A stretch of DNA of 64,000 bases from UBA940 sp964464465 (GTDB lineage Bacteria > Bacteroidota > Bacteroidia > Bacteroidales > Rikenellaceae): positions 17,547 to 81,546 of the forward strand of contig CAYXGF010000003.1 in NCBI GenBank assembly GCA_964464465.1, given 5' to 3'. This document shows, one piece after another, positions 52,618-60,186 of this stretch. The position numbers and the translations under genes were made by a program. Numbering within the stretch: the first letter of the stretch is position 1; every line of letters starts with the position of its first letter. The notes beneath the pieces were generated by a model, which saw nothing but the letters and a program-made list of their open reading frames with translations, was not told the origin of the DNA and made no database searches.

Positions 52618-53532
52618 TTACCTTTTTTTTAATAATTTTCGTATTCGGACAATGATGGTTGCCATGTCGTTTCCGGCTACGACGGCTGTAACAGACATAA
52701 TTATAAGAATCAGCCCGATGGTTTCGCGTATGGTGACTGTTTCGCCGAAGACGGTTATGCCGAAAAAAATGGCCGTGACGGGTTCCAGAGAGCCGAGAAT
52801 CGCGGTGGGCGTGGAGCCGATGTATTGTATGGCTTTGTTGGTGCAGAAGAAAGATATGGCTGTGGGGAAGATGGCCAGAGCCAGCAGATTGCCCCACATG
52901 TACCAGTGGGTTGGAAGTTGAAGTTCCGTGCCCGAGCACAGTCTTGCAGCGAACAGCGTCAGTCCGAAAAGAAGCACATACAGCGTGATTTTGAGTGTGG
53001 CTGTATTTTTCAGCCGCGGGCGGTTCACGCTGACGAGGTATACGGCATATGACAGTGCCGAAATGAATACGAGTGCGGTTCCTGTGGCGTCGAGCGTTCC
53101 GCCGTCTTCGTTTTTGTATAGAAGTCCTATACCGGCGGCAGCCAGCGATATGCACAGCGCGGTTTGCAGAGTTATCCGCTCCCTGTATACGGCGGCCATT
53201 ATTATGGCGACCATAATCGGATACACGAACAGCAGGGTGGAGGCTATGCCGGCAGCCATGTAGTTGTAGCTCTGAAACAGAGCCAGGGACGAGAGCGCGA
53301 CCAATATTCCCATAGCTGACATAGGTGCGATGTCGCGCCGGTTTAGCCGCAGGTCGTGTCCGCGTATTTTGAGCATTGCAGCCAGAATCGGAATAGCCAG
53401 CAGGTATCTGAAAAACAGAACTGAGTCGGCATTCATCCCGTCTTTGTATAACGGCAGGGCGAACAGCGGATTCATGCCGTAGGTGGCTGCGGCGATTATT
53501 CCCAGTATGTATCCTTTTGCTTTTGTATTCAT
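52618..53532 (-). CDS. EamA family transporter (DMT superfamily), intact
   Basis: 304 residues with ten TMs in two five-TM EamA repeats ('GYILGIIAAATYGMNPLFA', 'SSLALFQSYNYMAAG', 'FVYPIMVAIIMAAVY'; second half 'GTALVFISALSYAVYLVSV', 'LALAIFPTAISFF', 'ILGSLEPVTAIFFGI'). Substrate is not predictable; EamA proteins export amino acids or metabolites. The ATG lies only 4 bases after the -7 element, so a leaderless transcript is expected. Its second half is duplicated at 51245-51690. Confidence 0.9.
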   Translation of the reverse strand: MNTKAKGYILGIIAAATYGMNPLFALPLYKDGMNADSVLFFRYLLAIPILAAMLKIRGHDLRLNRRDIAPMSAMGILVALSSLALFQSYNYMAAGIASTLLFVYPIMVAIIMAAVYRERITLQTALCISLAAAGIGLLYKNEDGGTLDATGTALVFISALSYAVYLVSVNRPRLKNTATLKITLYVLLFGLTLFAARLCSGTELQLPTHWYMWGNLLALAIFPTAISFFCTNKAIQYIGSTPTAILGSLEPVTAIFFGITVFGETVTIRETIGLILIIMSVTAVVAGNDMATIIVRIRKLLKKR

Positions 53533-53536
53533 GCTG

Positions 53537-53566
53537 CAAAATTAAATAAATGGGAATTATATACAA
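53537..53566 (-). promoter_or_regulatory. Promoter of eamA, partly inside a dispersed repeat
   Basis: Minus strand TTG (53564-53566), 19 bases, TAATTTTG (53537-53544), then only CAGC before the ATG. The -33 element is in the left end of MITE-like copy 3. Confidence 0.7.
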
Positions 53567-53730
53567 TTTTACAGTTATGCGCTCCGGCGTAAGCGCGCGG
53601 GCCGGAGCCTTGCCCCGCGAAGGCCCGCTCATTTCATTCGCTTTGAACCTTCGCAGTCTCCTGCCCCGCATAATGGCACTACCTCCGCATTAAAACTCCA
53701 TGCCAATGGTTCGCTCGCTCGACTTTTAGT
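53557..53730 (+). repeat. MITE-like dispersed repeat, copy 3
   Basis: Left end TTATATACAATTTTACAGTT, then ATGCGCTCCGGCGTAAG and GCGCGGGCCGGAGCC, with GCGAAGGCCCGCTC further on, as in copies 2 and 4. A further match to copy 1 (CGCATTARAA, TCCATG) lies near 53690. The right inverted end is missing, so this copy is truncated or merged with the palindromic units that follow. Confidence 0.65.
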
Positions 53731-53740
53731 ACCGTCGCCC

Positions 53741-53884
53741 AAGATACTCCCGCTCGGCAACGCTCAAATGTGATTTGGCATTGCTCTCACTTATTCGTAT
53801 CTTTGACCTGCGGTCGAAGATACTTCGCCTCGGCAAAACCGCAAATAAAATTTGCTTTTGCTCTCGGCTTATTCGTATCTTTGA
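53741..53884 (+). repeat. Two tandem palindromic units, each ending in a -7 element
   Basis: Unit 1 at 53741-53806, unit 2 at 53817-53884, about three quarters identical. Each begins AAGATACT, contains CTCGGCAA and TTGCTCTC, and ends TTATTCGTATCTTTGA. AAGATAC at the start is the inverse of GTATCTT at the end, and unit 2 has an inner palindrome GCAAAT AAA ATTTGC. Each unit carries TATCTTTG as a possible -7 (53798-53805 and 53876-53883). Confidence 0.75.
53851..53883 (+). promoter_or_regulatory. Promoter of OPT transporter inside palindromic unit 2
   Basis: TTTG (53851-53854), 21 bases, TATCTTTG (53876-53883). The gene ATG follows 30 bases later. The upstream unit may supply a second start. 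Confidence 0.7.
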
Positions 53885-53912
53885 AGCATTATTAAACTTT
53901 TTTCTCTAATCT

Positions 53913-55850
53913 ATGGAACAGAACAAACCCAAAGACTCTTTGCCGGAGAACGCGTACAGGCCGCTTAAAGAGGGCGAGCAGTACGAACCTTTGATTCCGG
54001 ACAACGCTCCCGTGCGGGAGGTGACTCCATATTCGGTATCGATGGGAGTGATAATGGCTGTGATATTCTCTGCGGCCGCTGCCTATCTGGGGCTTAAAAT
54101 AGGCCAGGTTTTCGAGGCTGCCATACCTATTGCAATCATTGCCGTCGGTGTCGGCTCGATGACGGGCCGGAAGAATATGCTGGGGCAGAATGTCATCATC
54201 CAGTCTATCGGAGCATCCTCCGGTTCGATTGTGGCCGGAGCCATATTCACCTTGCCGGCACTCTATATTCTCGGATTGCAGGCGCAGTTCTATCAGATAT
54301 TTCTTAGCTCGCTGCTCGGCGGCATGCTTGGTATAGTGCTACTGATACCGTTCCGGAAATATTTCGTCAAGGACATGCACGGACAGTATCCTTTCCCCGA
54401 GGCTACGGCAACCACCGAGGTGATTGTATCGGGCGAGAAGGGCGGCAAACAGGCCGGTCTGCTTGCCGTAAGCGGACTTGTCGGCGGACTATACGATTTC
54501 GTGGTCTCGACATTCGGACTGTGGACCGAAGAGGTGTCTACCAGAGTGGCGCTCTGGGGTGAAGTGATTGCCGACAAGTTCAAGGTCGTGTTCAAGGTGA
54601 ATACGGGCGCGGCGGTTCTCGGTCTGGGGTATATCATAGGACTGAAATATGCGGCCTTCATCTGTGCGGGTTCGTTTCTCGTATGGTATCTGATAGTTCC
54701 GCTCATAGGATATGTGTCAGCGGATGCGGCTGCGATGAGTGCCGAGAGCATATTCCGTGAATTTGCGCGGCCGATAGGAATAGGCGGCATTGCGATGGCC
54801 GGAATAATCGGCATAGTGCGTTCGTCGGGCGTCATTCGTCAGGCTCTTGGACTTGCAGTCTCGGAACTTTCCGGAGGAAAGAAGACCGAGACCGCCACAC
54901 GACGTACGCAGCGCGATATAGCCATGCGCACCATTCTGTCGGTGCTTATAGCTGTTCTGGTGACTGTTTTCGTTTTCTTCCAGTTCGGTGTGCTGCACAA
55001 CTGGATGCAGTCTGTCGTGGCGCTTGTAATCGTTTTCGTCATATCGTTCCTCTTTACCACCGTGGCAGCCAACGCAATAGCTATCGTGGGTTCGAATCCT
55101 GTTTCCGGCATGACACTGATGACGCTCATTCTCAGCTCGCTCGTACTGGTAAGCGTAGGCCTGAACGGAAAGGAGGGCATGACCGCTGCAATGATAATCG
55201 GAGGTGTGGTATGTACGGCGCTTTCGATGGCCGGCGCTTTCATCACGGACTTGAAGATTGGCTACTGGATAGGAACAACGCCGGCCAGACAGGAGGGCTG
55301 GAAGTTTCTGGGAACGGTCGTCTCCGCAGCTACTGTGGCGGGTGTGATGATGGTTCTTGACAAGACATACGGATTTGTCGGCGAGGGTGCTCTGGTAGCT
55401 CCTCAGGCCAATGCTATGGCCGCCGTTATCAAGCCTCTGATGGAGGGCGGTTCCACGCCGTGGATTCTTTATTTCGCCGGCGCCGCTCTTGCGCTTACTC
55501 TCAATATGATAGGCGTTCCGGCTCTGGCTTTCGCGCTGGGTATGTTCATTCCGCTCGAACTAAACACTCCGCTGCTTATCGGCGGACTTATAAATTATTT
55601 CGTCGGTTCGCGTTCGTCGGACGCTGAGTGCAACAAGGCCAGGACCGACCGCGGCACACTCATTGCGTCGGGATTCATCGCCGGCGGTGCTCTGATGGGT
55701 GTTGTGAGCGCCATTCTCAAATTCGCCGGAGTCGATTGGTTCATGGCCGGATGGTATGGCAGCAACGGTGCCATGTGGCTGGCTCTTGCCATGTATGCGG
55801 CGCTTGTGGTTTACTTCGTGTGGGACAGTATGAGAGCGAAAAAACAGTAA
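53913..55850 (+). CDS. OPT family oligopeptide transporter
   Basis: Proton-coupled importer of small peptides, 645 residues with about fourteen to sixteen TMs; segments include 'IMAVIFSAAAAYLGLKIGQ', 'SSGSIVAGAIFTLPALYIL', 'LLSSLLGGMLGIVLLIP'-like, 'IIGLKYAAFICAGSFLVW', 'SNPVSGMTLMTLIL' and 'ALAFALGMFIPLELNTPL'. The family signatures SNPVSGM and GMFIPLE are clear. pepT follows after 4 bases, so peptides taken in can be cut at once. Promoter within the palindromic unit upstream. Confidence 0.93.
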   Translation: MEQNKPKDSLPENAYRPLKEGEQYEPLIPDNAPVREVTPYSVSMGVIMAVIFSAAAAYLGLKIGQVFEAAIPIAIIAVGVGSMTGRKNMLGQNVIIQSIGASSGSIVAGAIFTLPALYILGLQAQFYQIFLSSLLGGMLGIVLLIPFRKYFVKDMHGQYPFPEATATTEVIVSGEKGGKQAGLLAVSGLVGGLYDFVVSTFGLWTEEVSTRVALWGEVIADKFKVVFKVNTGAAVLGLGYIIGLKYAAFICAGSFLVWYLIVPLIGYVSADAAAMSAESIFREFARPIGIGGIAMAGIIGIVRSSGVIRQALGLAVSELSGGKKTETATRRTQRDIAMRTILSVLIAVLVTVFVFFQFGVLHNWMQSVVALVIVFVISFLFTTVAANAIAIVGSNPVSGMTLMTLILSSLVLVSVGLNGKEGMTAAMIIGGVVCTALSMAGAFITDLKIGYWIGTTPARQEGWKFLGTVVSAATVAGVMMVLDKTYGFVGEGALVAPQANAMAAVIKPLMEGGSTPWILYFAGAALALTLNMIGVPALAFALGMFIPLELNTPLLIGGLINYFVGSRSSDAECNKARTDRGTLIASGFIAGGALMGVVSAILKFAGVDWFMAGWYGSNGAMWLALAMYAALVVYFVWDSMRAKKQ

Positions 55851-55854
55851 ATAT

Positions 55855-57072
55855 ATGACACTTGAACAGAGATTTCTGAAATACGTATCTTTCGATACGC
55901 AGAGCGACGAGAACAGCGAGAGCTATCCGTCGACCGACAAACAGCTGGTGTTTCTTGAAGAACTTGCCGGCGAGATGCGCCGCATCGGTCTGAGCGATGT
56001 TGCCATGGACCGGTACGGATATGTCATGGGCAGCATACCGGCGAGCAGCGGTTTGGAGGATAAACCGGTTATCGGTTTCATCGCCCACGTGGACACATCG
56101 CCCGAAATCAGCGGCAAGGATGTGCGGGCGTGCAAGTTGGAAAATTACGACGGCGGAGACATCGTTCTGAATGACACTCTGAGCATGAAGGCGGAGGAGT
56201 TTCCGGAACTGGCCTTCTTCAAGGGACATACGCTGATTCATACCGACGGCACCACACTTCTGGGGGCCGACGACAAGGCTGGAGTGGCCGAGATAATGAC
56301 TGCGGCGGAGTATCTTATCGCCAATCCTCAGATAAAGCACGGAAAGATACGTATCGCCTTCACTCCGGACGAGGAGATAGGCCGTGGGGTGGATTATTTC
56401 GACGTCAAGGCTTTCGGCGCCGATTTTGCATACACTGTCGACGGAGGTTTCGAGGGTGAATTGGAGTATGAGAACTTCAATGCGGCCGGAGCCAAGATTC
56501 ATATCCAGGGCCGCAATATTCATCCGGGGTATGCCAAGGACAAGATGATAAATGCCATACAGGTCGCCTGCGAACTGAATGCCATGCTGCCCGAAATGCA
56601 GCGCCCGCAGCATACGGAGGGGTACGAGGGCTTTTTCCATCAGGTATCGGTACGCGGCGGTGTGGAGCAGTGCGATACGGATTATATAATCCGCGACCAT
56701 GACCGCGAGGAGTTCGAGCGGAAAAAAGAGGTGATGCGTCAGGCCGTCAGCCGGCTGAATGAGAAATACGGGCCGGATTGCGTGACGCTGGAACTGCGTG
56801 ACCAGTACTACAACATGCGCGAGATGGTGGAACCGCACATGGAGGTTATCGACAAGGCGATGGCCGCAATGCGGATGGCGGATGTAGAGCCTGTCGTACG
56901 GCCTATTCGCGGAGGAACGGACGGCTCCCGTCTTTCGTATATGGGACTGCCGTGTCCGAATCTGTTTACTGGAGGCATGAACTTTCATGGCAAGTATGAG
57001 TATTGTTCTCTCGATACGATGACCAAAGCCATGAATACGATTGTCAATCTGGCCGGATTGTGGGCTGAATAG
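55855..57072 (+). CDS. pepT: Tripeptide aminopeptidase (peptidase T)
   Basis: M20 zinc peptidase that releases the N-terminal residue of tripeptides, 405 residues. 'IAHVDTSPEISG' holds the first metal His/Asp, 'LLGADDKAGVAEIM' the bridging Asp, 'FTPDEEIGRGVDYF' the general base Glu, and 'GGTDGSRLSYMGLPCPNLFTG' the dimerisation/active site end. Full length. It forms a two-gene peptide-utilisation unit with the OPT transporter. Confidence 0.96.
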   Translation: MTLEQRFLKYVSFDTQSDENSESYPSTDKQLVFLEELAGEMRRIGLSDVAMDRYGYVMGSIPASSGLEDKPVIGFIAHVDTSPEISGKDVRACKLENYDGGDIVLNDTLSMKAEEFPELAFFKGHTLIHTDGTTLLGADDKAGVAEIMTAAEYLIANPQIKHGKIRIAFTPDEEIGRGVDYFDVKAFGADFAYTVDGGFEGELEYENFNAAGAKIHIQGRNIHPGYAKDKMINAIQVACELNAMLPEMQRPQHTEGYEGFFHQVSVRGGVEQCDTDYIIRDHDREEFERKKEVMRQAVSRLNEKYGPDCVTLELRDQYYNMREMVEPHMEVIDKAMAAMRMADVEPVVRPIRGGTDGSRLSYMGLPCPNLFTGGMNFHGKYEYCSLDTMTKAMNTIVNLAGLWAE

Positions 57073-57084
57073 AATGATGGTAGT

Positions 57085-57235
57085 TACAGTACGGCGGATT
57101 TAACGGACTCATGATGCGGGGAAGGAGCCAGCGAAAGTCCGTATGAGCGGGCCTTCGCTGGACGAGTCTCCGGCCCGCGCGACATTGCGCAGTCGCAATC
57201 CGGGCATTGTTATTGTCCGATATGGTAAATCGCTT
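57085..57235 (-). repeat. MITE-like dispersed repeat, copy 4 (inverted, degraded)
   Basis: Read on the minus strand it gives GCGCGGGCCGGAGAC, GCGAAGGCCCGCTCAT, CCCCGCATCATGAGTCCG and TTAAATCCGCCGTACTGTAA, closely like copies 1-3. The terminal repeat is recognisable only in part (ACTGTAA on one side, CGATTTAC on the other). Lies between pepT and the esterase gene. Confidence 0.6.
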
Positions 57236-57276
57236 CCTAATGTAGAATTTATGTAGCTACCAAAATGATAATAGCA

Positions 57277-58218
57277 ATGAAAAAAGTCTTTGCATCGCTT
57301 GTTCTGCTCTTCGCCGTCTGCCTCGGGCATGTCGCGGCTGCGGAGCCTCGGACATTTATTTACTCCGTGCAGGGTGCCGACACGCTGCGTGCGGATTTCT
57401 ATCCTGCGCGCACGGAGAAAGCTCCGTGTGTACTGTTCATGTTCGGCGGCGGATTCTACACAGGTTCGCGTTCGGCGGACGGTTATTCGGCCTTTTTCGA
57501 TTTTTTGACCGAGCGCGGGTACAGCGTGCTGTCGATAGATTACCGTCTGGGACTGAAACAGATGGCGGAGCGGGGTGACAGACCGTCGCTCAGGGAGATG
57601 ATTGCGCTGCTGTCCGGGAGTGTGGATATGGCCGTGACGGATTTGTATCACGCTACGGCCTATCTTTTGGACAATTCGCAGGAACTGGGCATCGACTCTC
57701 GGCAAATCATCGCCTGCGGTTCGAGTGCGGGCGCGATTTCCGTATTGACGGGACAGTGGGGGCTTGCCTCAGGACGTGCCGCCGGGATATTGCCGGAAAG
57801 ATTCGATTATGCTGCGGTTATAAGTTTCGCCGGAGCTGTATACTCCACTCAGGGTGCGCCGCGCGATTATGCTCCGCACTGTCCTGTCCTGCTGTTTCAC
57901 GGTTCGGCCGACAGCAACGTGCCCTACGATAAACTCGTTTTGTTCAAGGTGGGATTTTTCGGGTCGAAATATCTGGCCGGACGTATGGATGAGACGGGTG
58001 CGCCGTATTACTGGTGCGATTTCGAGGGTTTCGACCATAAGATTGCCACCTCTCCGATGCGCGATAACCACATGCAGATTGCATGGTTTCTCGAAAAATA
58101 TGTCTGTCAGGACGCGCGGTTGCAGGTGAGGGAGAGCATCCGGGATTTGGACCTGCCGCGTGCAAAAGGTAGAATCGGAATAATGGATTACATACGTTCC
58201 AACTTCGGCGGAGAGTAG
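57277..58218 (+). CDS. Exported alpha/beta-hydrolase, esterase/lipase type
   Basis: 313 residues, signal peptide MKKVFASLVLLFAVCLGHVA. Oxyanion FGGGF (56-60), nucleophile elbow G148-S-S150-A-G152, acid in HGSADSNVPY (Asp), and His in EGFDHKIA. The pattern resembles BD-FAE/esterase-lipase families. Substrate not known. ATG 57277 preferred; ATG 57265 adds four residues in front of the signal. Single gene ending at a bidirectional terminator. Confidence 0.83.
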   Translation: MKKVFASLVLLFAVCLGHVAAAEPRTFIYSVQGADTLRADFYPARTEKAPCVLFMFGGGFYTGSRSADGYSAFFDFLTERGYSVLSIDYRLGLKQMAERGDRPSLREMIALLSGSVDMAVTDLYHATAYLLDNSQELGIDSRQIIACGSSAGAISVLTGQWGLASGRAAGILPERFDYAAVISFAGAVYSTQGAPRDYAPHCPVLLFHGSADSNVPYDKLVLFKVGFFGSKYLAGRMDETGAPYYWCDFEGFDHKIATSPMRDNHMQIAWFLEKYVCQDARLQVRESIRDLDLPRAKGRIGIMDYIRSNFGGE

Positions 58219-58236
58219 CGGCCTTTGTGTGACGGT

Positions 58237-58273
58237 AAAGATGTGCGCCGGCATTTTCGGCGCACATCTTTTT
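58237..58273. terminator. Bidirectional terminator between esterase and radical SAM gene
   Basis: AAAGATGTGCGCCG pairs with CGGCGCACATCTTT around GCATTTT, with A on one side and T5 on the other. It overlaps the radical SAM stop codon by two bases. Confidence 0.9.
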
Positions 58274-59159
58274 ATACTCTCAGTTTAAGGCCTGCAAGTA
58301 CGGTGTCGGGTCTGAATGCGAACAGAGAGGCCATCTCTCCCGACATGCAGAATCCGCAGTCGCGGCAAATCGTAGTGCCGTCGCCGATACATCCTCCGCG
58401 GCTGCCGTCCGGATATATGAAGTTTGTGACCCAGCATCTGCGCTTGAAGTCGCCCCGTTTCATGAGTTTGAGTCCGGATATGGAATTCATTATCGGGTAG
58501 CCGCGTCGCTTGTAGTCGATTACACGGTCGATGATGTCGTTGCGGGTCTGCCGGTCCACCATGAGATACTCGGTTCCGGGAAACGGCGTGTGGAAGTTTA
58601 TGGATATCGATTCGATATGCGGATTCGATGCCGCATACTCTATCGTGTTGTCGACATCCGTATAGTTCAGCGTATTGACTACCATGTTTACGCTCAGATG
58701 CCGGTGTGCCGCCGTGGCGATGTTGCGTTCCAGCCTTTCGAATGTTCCCTTTCCTCGCACCGCTTCGTGGAACTGTCCCGTTCCGTCGAGGCTTACCCAT
58801 ATCGAGTCGGCCCTGCATCCGGAGAACGGAAGCTGGGCGTTCGTGGTGATTGTGGCCGAGAAAAATCCTATCTGTTTGGCCAGGTCTATCAGGTCGTTTA
58901 TGTTTCTGTCGCCGTCGCGCCATATCATAGTTTCACCGCCTTCGAAGTCGACGAAGCGCGACCCCAGCGAGTAAGAATACTGCAAGTGTTCGCGCACCTG
59001 TTCGTATGTCATGTTGTGCGGATTCTCCTTGTTGTATACGCTGCAATGTTTGCATTGCAGGTTGCAGCGGTCCGATATGAACAATACGGTTTGCAGCGGA
59101 GCGCGGCGGGATGTGAAACGGGCACGGAAGAACCACCATGCCAGATACGGAATTTTCAT
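58272..59159 (-). CDS. Radical SAM protein
   Basis: 295 residues. The 4Fe-4S motif C32-x3-C36-x2-C39 (RCNLQCKHC) follows the first strand; 'FVDFEGGETMIWRDGD' gives the SAM-binding GGE. A cysteine-rich C-terminus (CWVTN, GCIGDGTTICRDCGFC) could bind extra clusters, as in SPASM/twitch proteins. Substrate unknown. Downstream of the UbiA-like gene with overlap or a few bases gap: starts possible at ATG 59159 or 59171 (the latter overlaps ubiA by seven bases). Probably one transcript with ubiA and the GT117 gene. Confidence 0.85.
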   Translation of the reverse strand: MKIPYLAWWFFRARFTSRRAPLQTVLFISDRCNLQCKHCSVYNKENPHNMTYEQVREHLQYSYSLGSRFVDFEGGETMIWRDGDRNINDLIDLAKQIGFFSATITTNAQLPFSGCRADSIWVSLDGTGQFHEAVRGKGTFERLERNIATAAHRHLSVNMVVNTLNYTDVDNTIEYAASNPHIESISINFHTPFPGTEYLMVDRQTRNDIIDRVIDYKRRGYPIMNSISGLKLMKRGDFKRRCWVTNFIYPDGSRGGCIGDGTTICRDCGFCMSGEMASLFAFRPDTVLAGLKLRV

Positions 59160-59164
59160 TAGTC

Positions 59165-60172
59165 CTAACATGTTCTGAAAACGATACTTACGAGTATTGC
59201 TACAAGGCAGAAAAACATCACTGTGTTGCGGGCTGTCAGCCATCGCAGCATGAACCAGTCTATGCCGGCCTGGCGGTATTTGTCGAAGTCGCCCATAGGT
59301 CCCATCCATGCTCTGGGTTTTATCTCGCACTCTCTGCCGTTCACGAAGTCGCTGAGCGAATGCACGAGCCACAGCGAGCCCGGCAGCGTGACTGTCACGG
59401 CGAGCATTGCCGGATGAAGCGCCCGCAGAGCTACTCCTGCGGCTATAAGCGCGTACGGCAGCGTGTTGAGTGCCGCGGACAGGGCAATCATGCCTTTCGG
59501 AGAGCCCATGACGTGCGCCATGGTGCGTTTGCCGATTCTTTTGTCGGGAGCGGCATCCATTATGGAGTGCGTGTATACGATATTTGTCACGAGCAGTCCT
59601 ACCGCCGCCGAAAGCCATACGATGCCGGAAGTTATTATGCCTGTTGCTGCGAAGTAGCATCCGCACATTAGCAGCGGGCCGAACATGATGAATATCACGG
59701 CTTCGCCTACGGCTCTGAATCCGAGACGAAGCGGTCCTCCGGAGTAGGAGAGGCCGATGACCAGTGCGGCAAGCGCGATGTATATCGTAACGGGACCGCG
59801 TATGAGCGTTATGGCGGCTCCTGCTGCTGCGGCCAGGGCGAGGAATACGCATATCGCCGCTTTGAGCTGCCGGACGGAGGCCTGGCCGGATGTAAGGTAC
59901 GGATATTTGGCTATTCTGGCTCTTATTCCGTCTGCGGCAAGCCGCTCGCGTGTGGCGCCCGAGTCAACCTTGTAGTCGAACAGGTCGTCGGCCAGATTCA
60001 TGCCCAGATGGGCAAATACCACGCCGAGCAGGGCGATGACGGCCGCGCCCGGCGAGAACGACTCGCATCCCGAGGCGGCGACGACGGCCGTAAGAGCCGG
60101 AAGAAGACTCTGCGGCAGGGATATGTGGCGTGCGTTTGCGAGCCAAAAGTGTATGACGTTTTGTTTATTCAA
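59165..60172 (-). CDS. UbiA-family prenyltransferase, TTG start
   Basis: 335 residues, nine or so TMs. First Asp-rich motif N59-L-A-D62-D63-L-F-D66-Y67; second motif near 205 (HSIMDAAPDKRIGKR). UbiA enzymes attach prenyl chains to aromatic or other acceptors; which one is unknown. No in-frame ATG lies ahead of the conserved start; TTG at 60172 gives LNKQNVIHFWLANARH, translated from Met. Fifteen bases follow the stop of the GT117 gene. The partner radical SAM gene may act on the same product. Confidence 0.8.
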   Translation of the reverse strand: MNKQNVIHFWLANARHISLPQSLLPALTAVVAASGCESFSPGAAVIALLGVVFAHLGMNLADDLFDYKVDSGATRERLAADGIRARIAKYPYLTSGQASVRQLKAAICVFLALAAAAGAAITLIRGPVTIYIALAALVIGLSYSGGPLRLGFRAVGEAVIFIMFGPLLMCGCYFAATGIITSGIVWLSAAVGLLVTNIVYTHSIMDAAPDKRIGKRTMAHVMGSPKGMIALSAALNTLPYALIAAGVALRALHPAMLAVTVTLPGSLWLVHSLSDFVNGRECEIKPRAWMGPMGDFDKYRQAGIDWFMLRWLTARNTVMFFCLVAILVSIVFRTC

Positions 60173-60186
60173 CGGATGTTTTCTTT

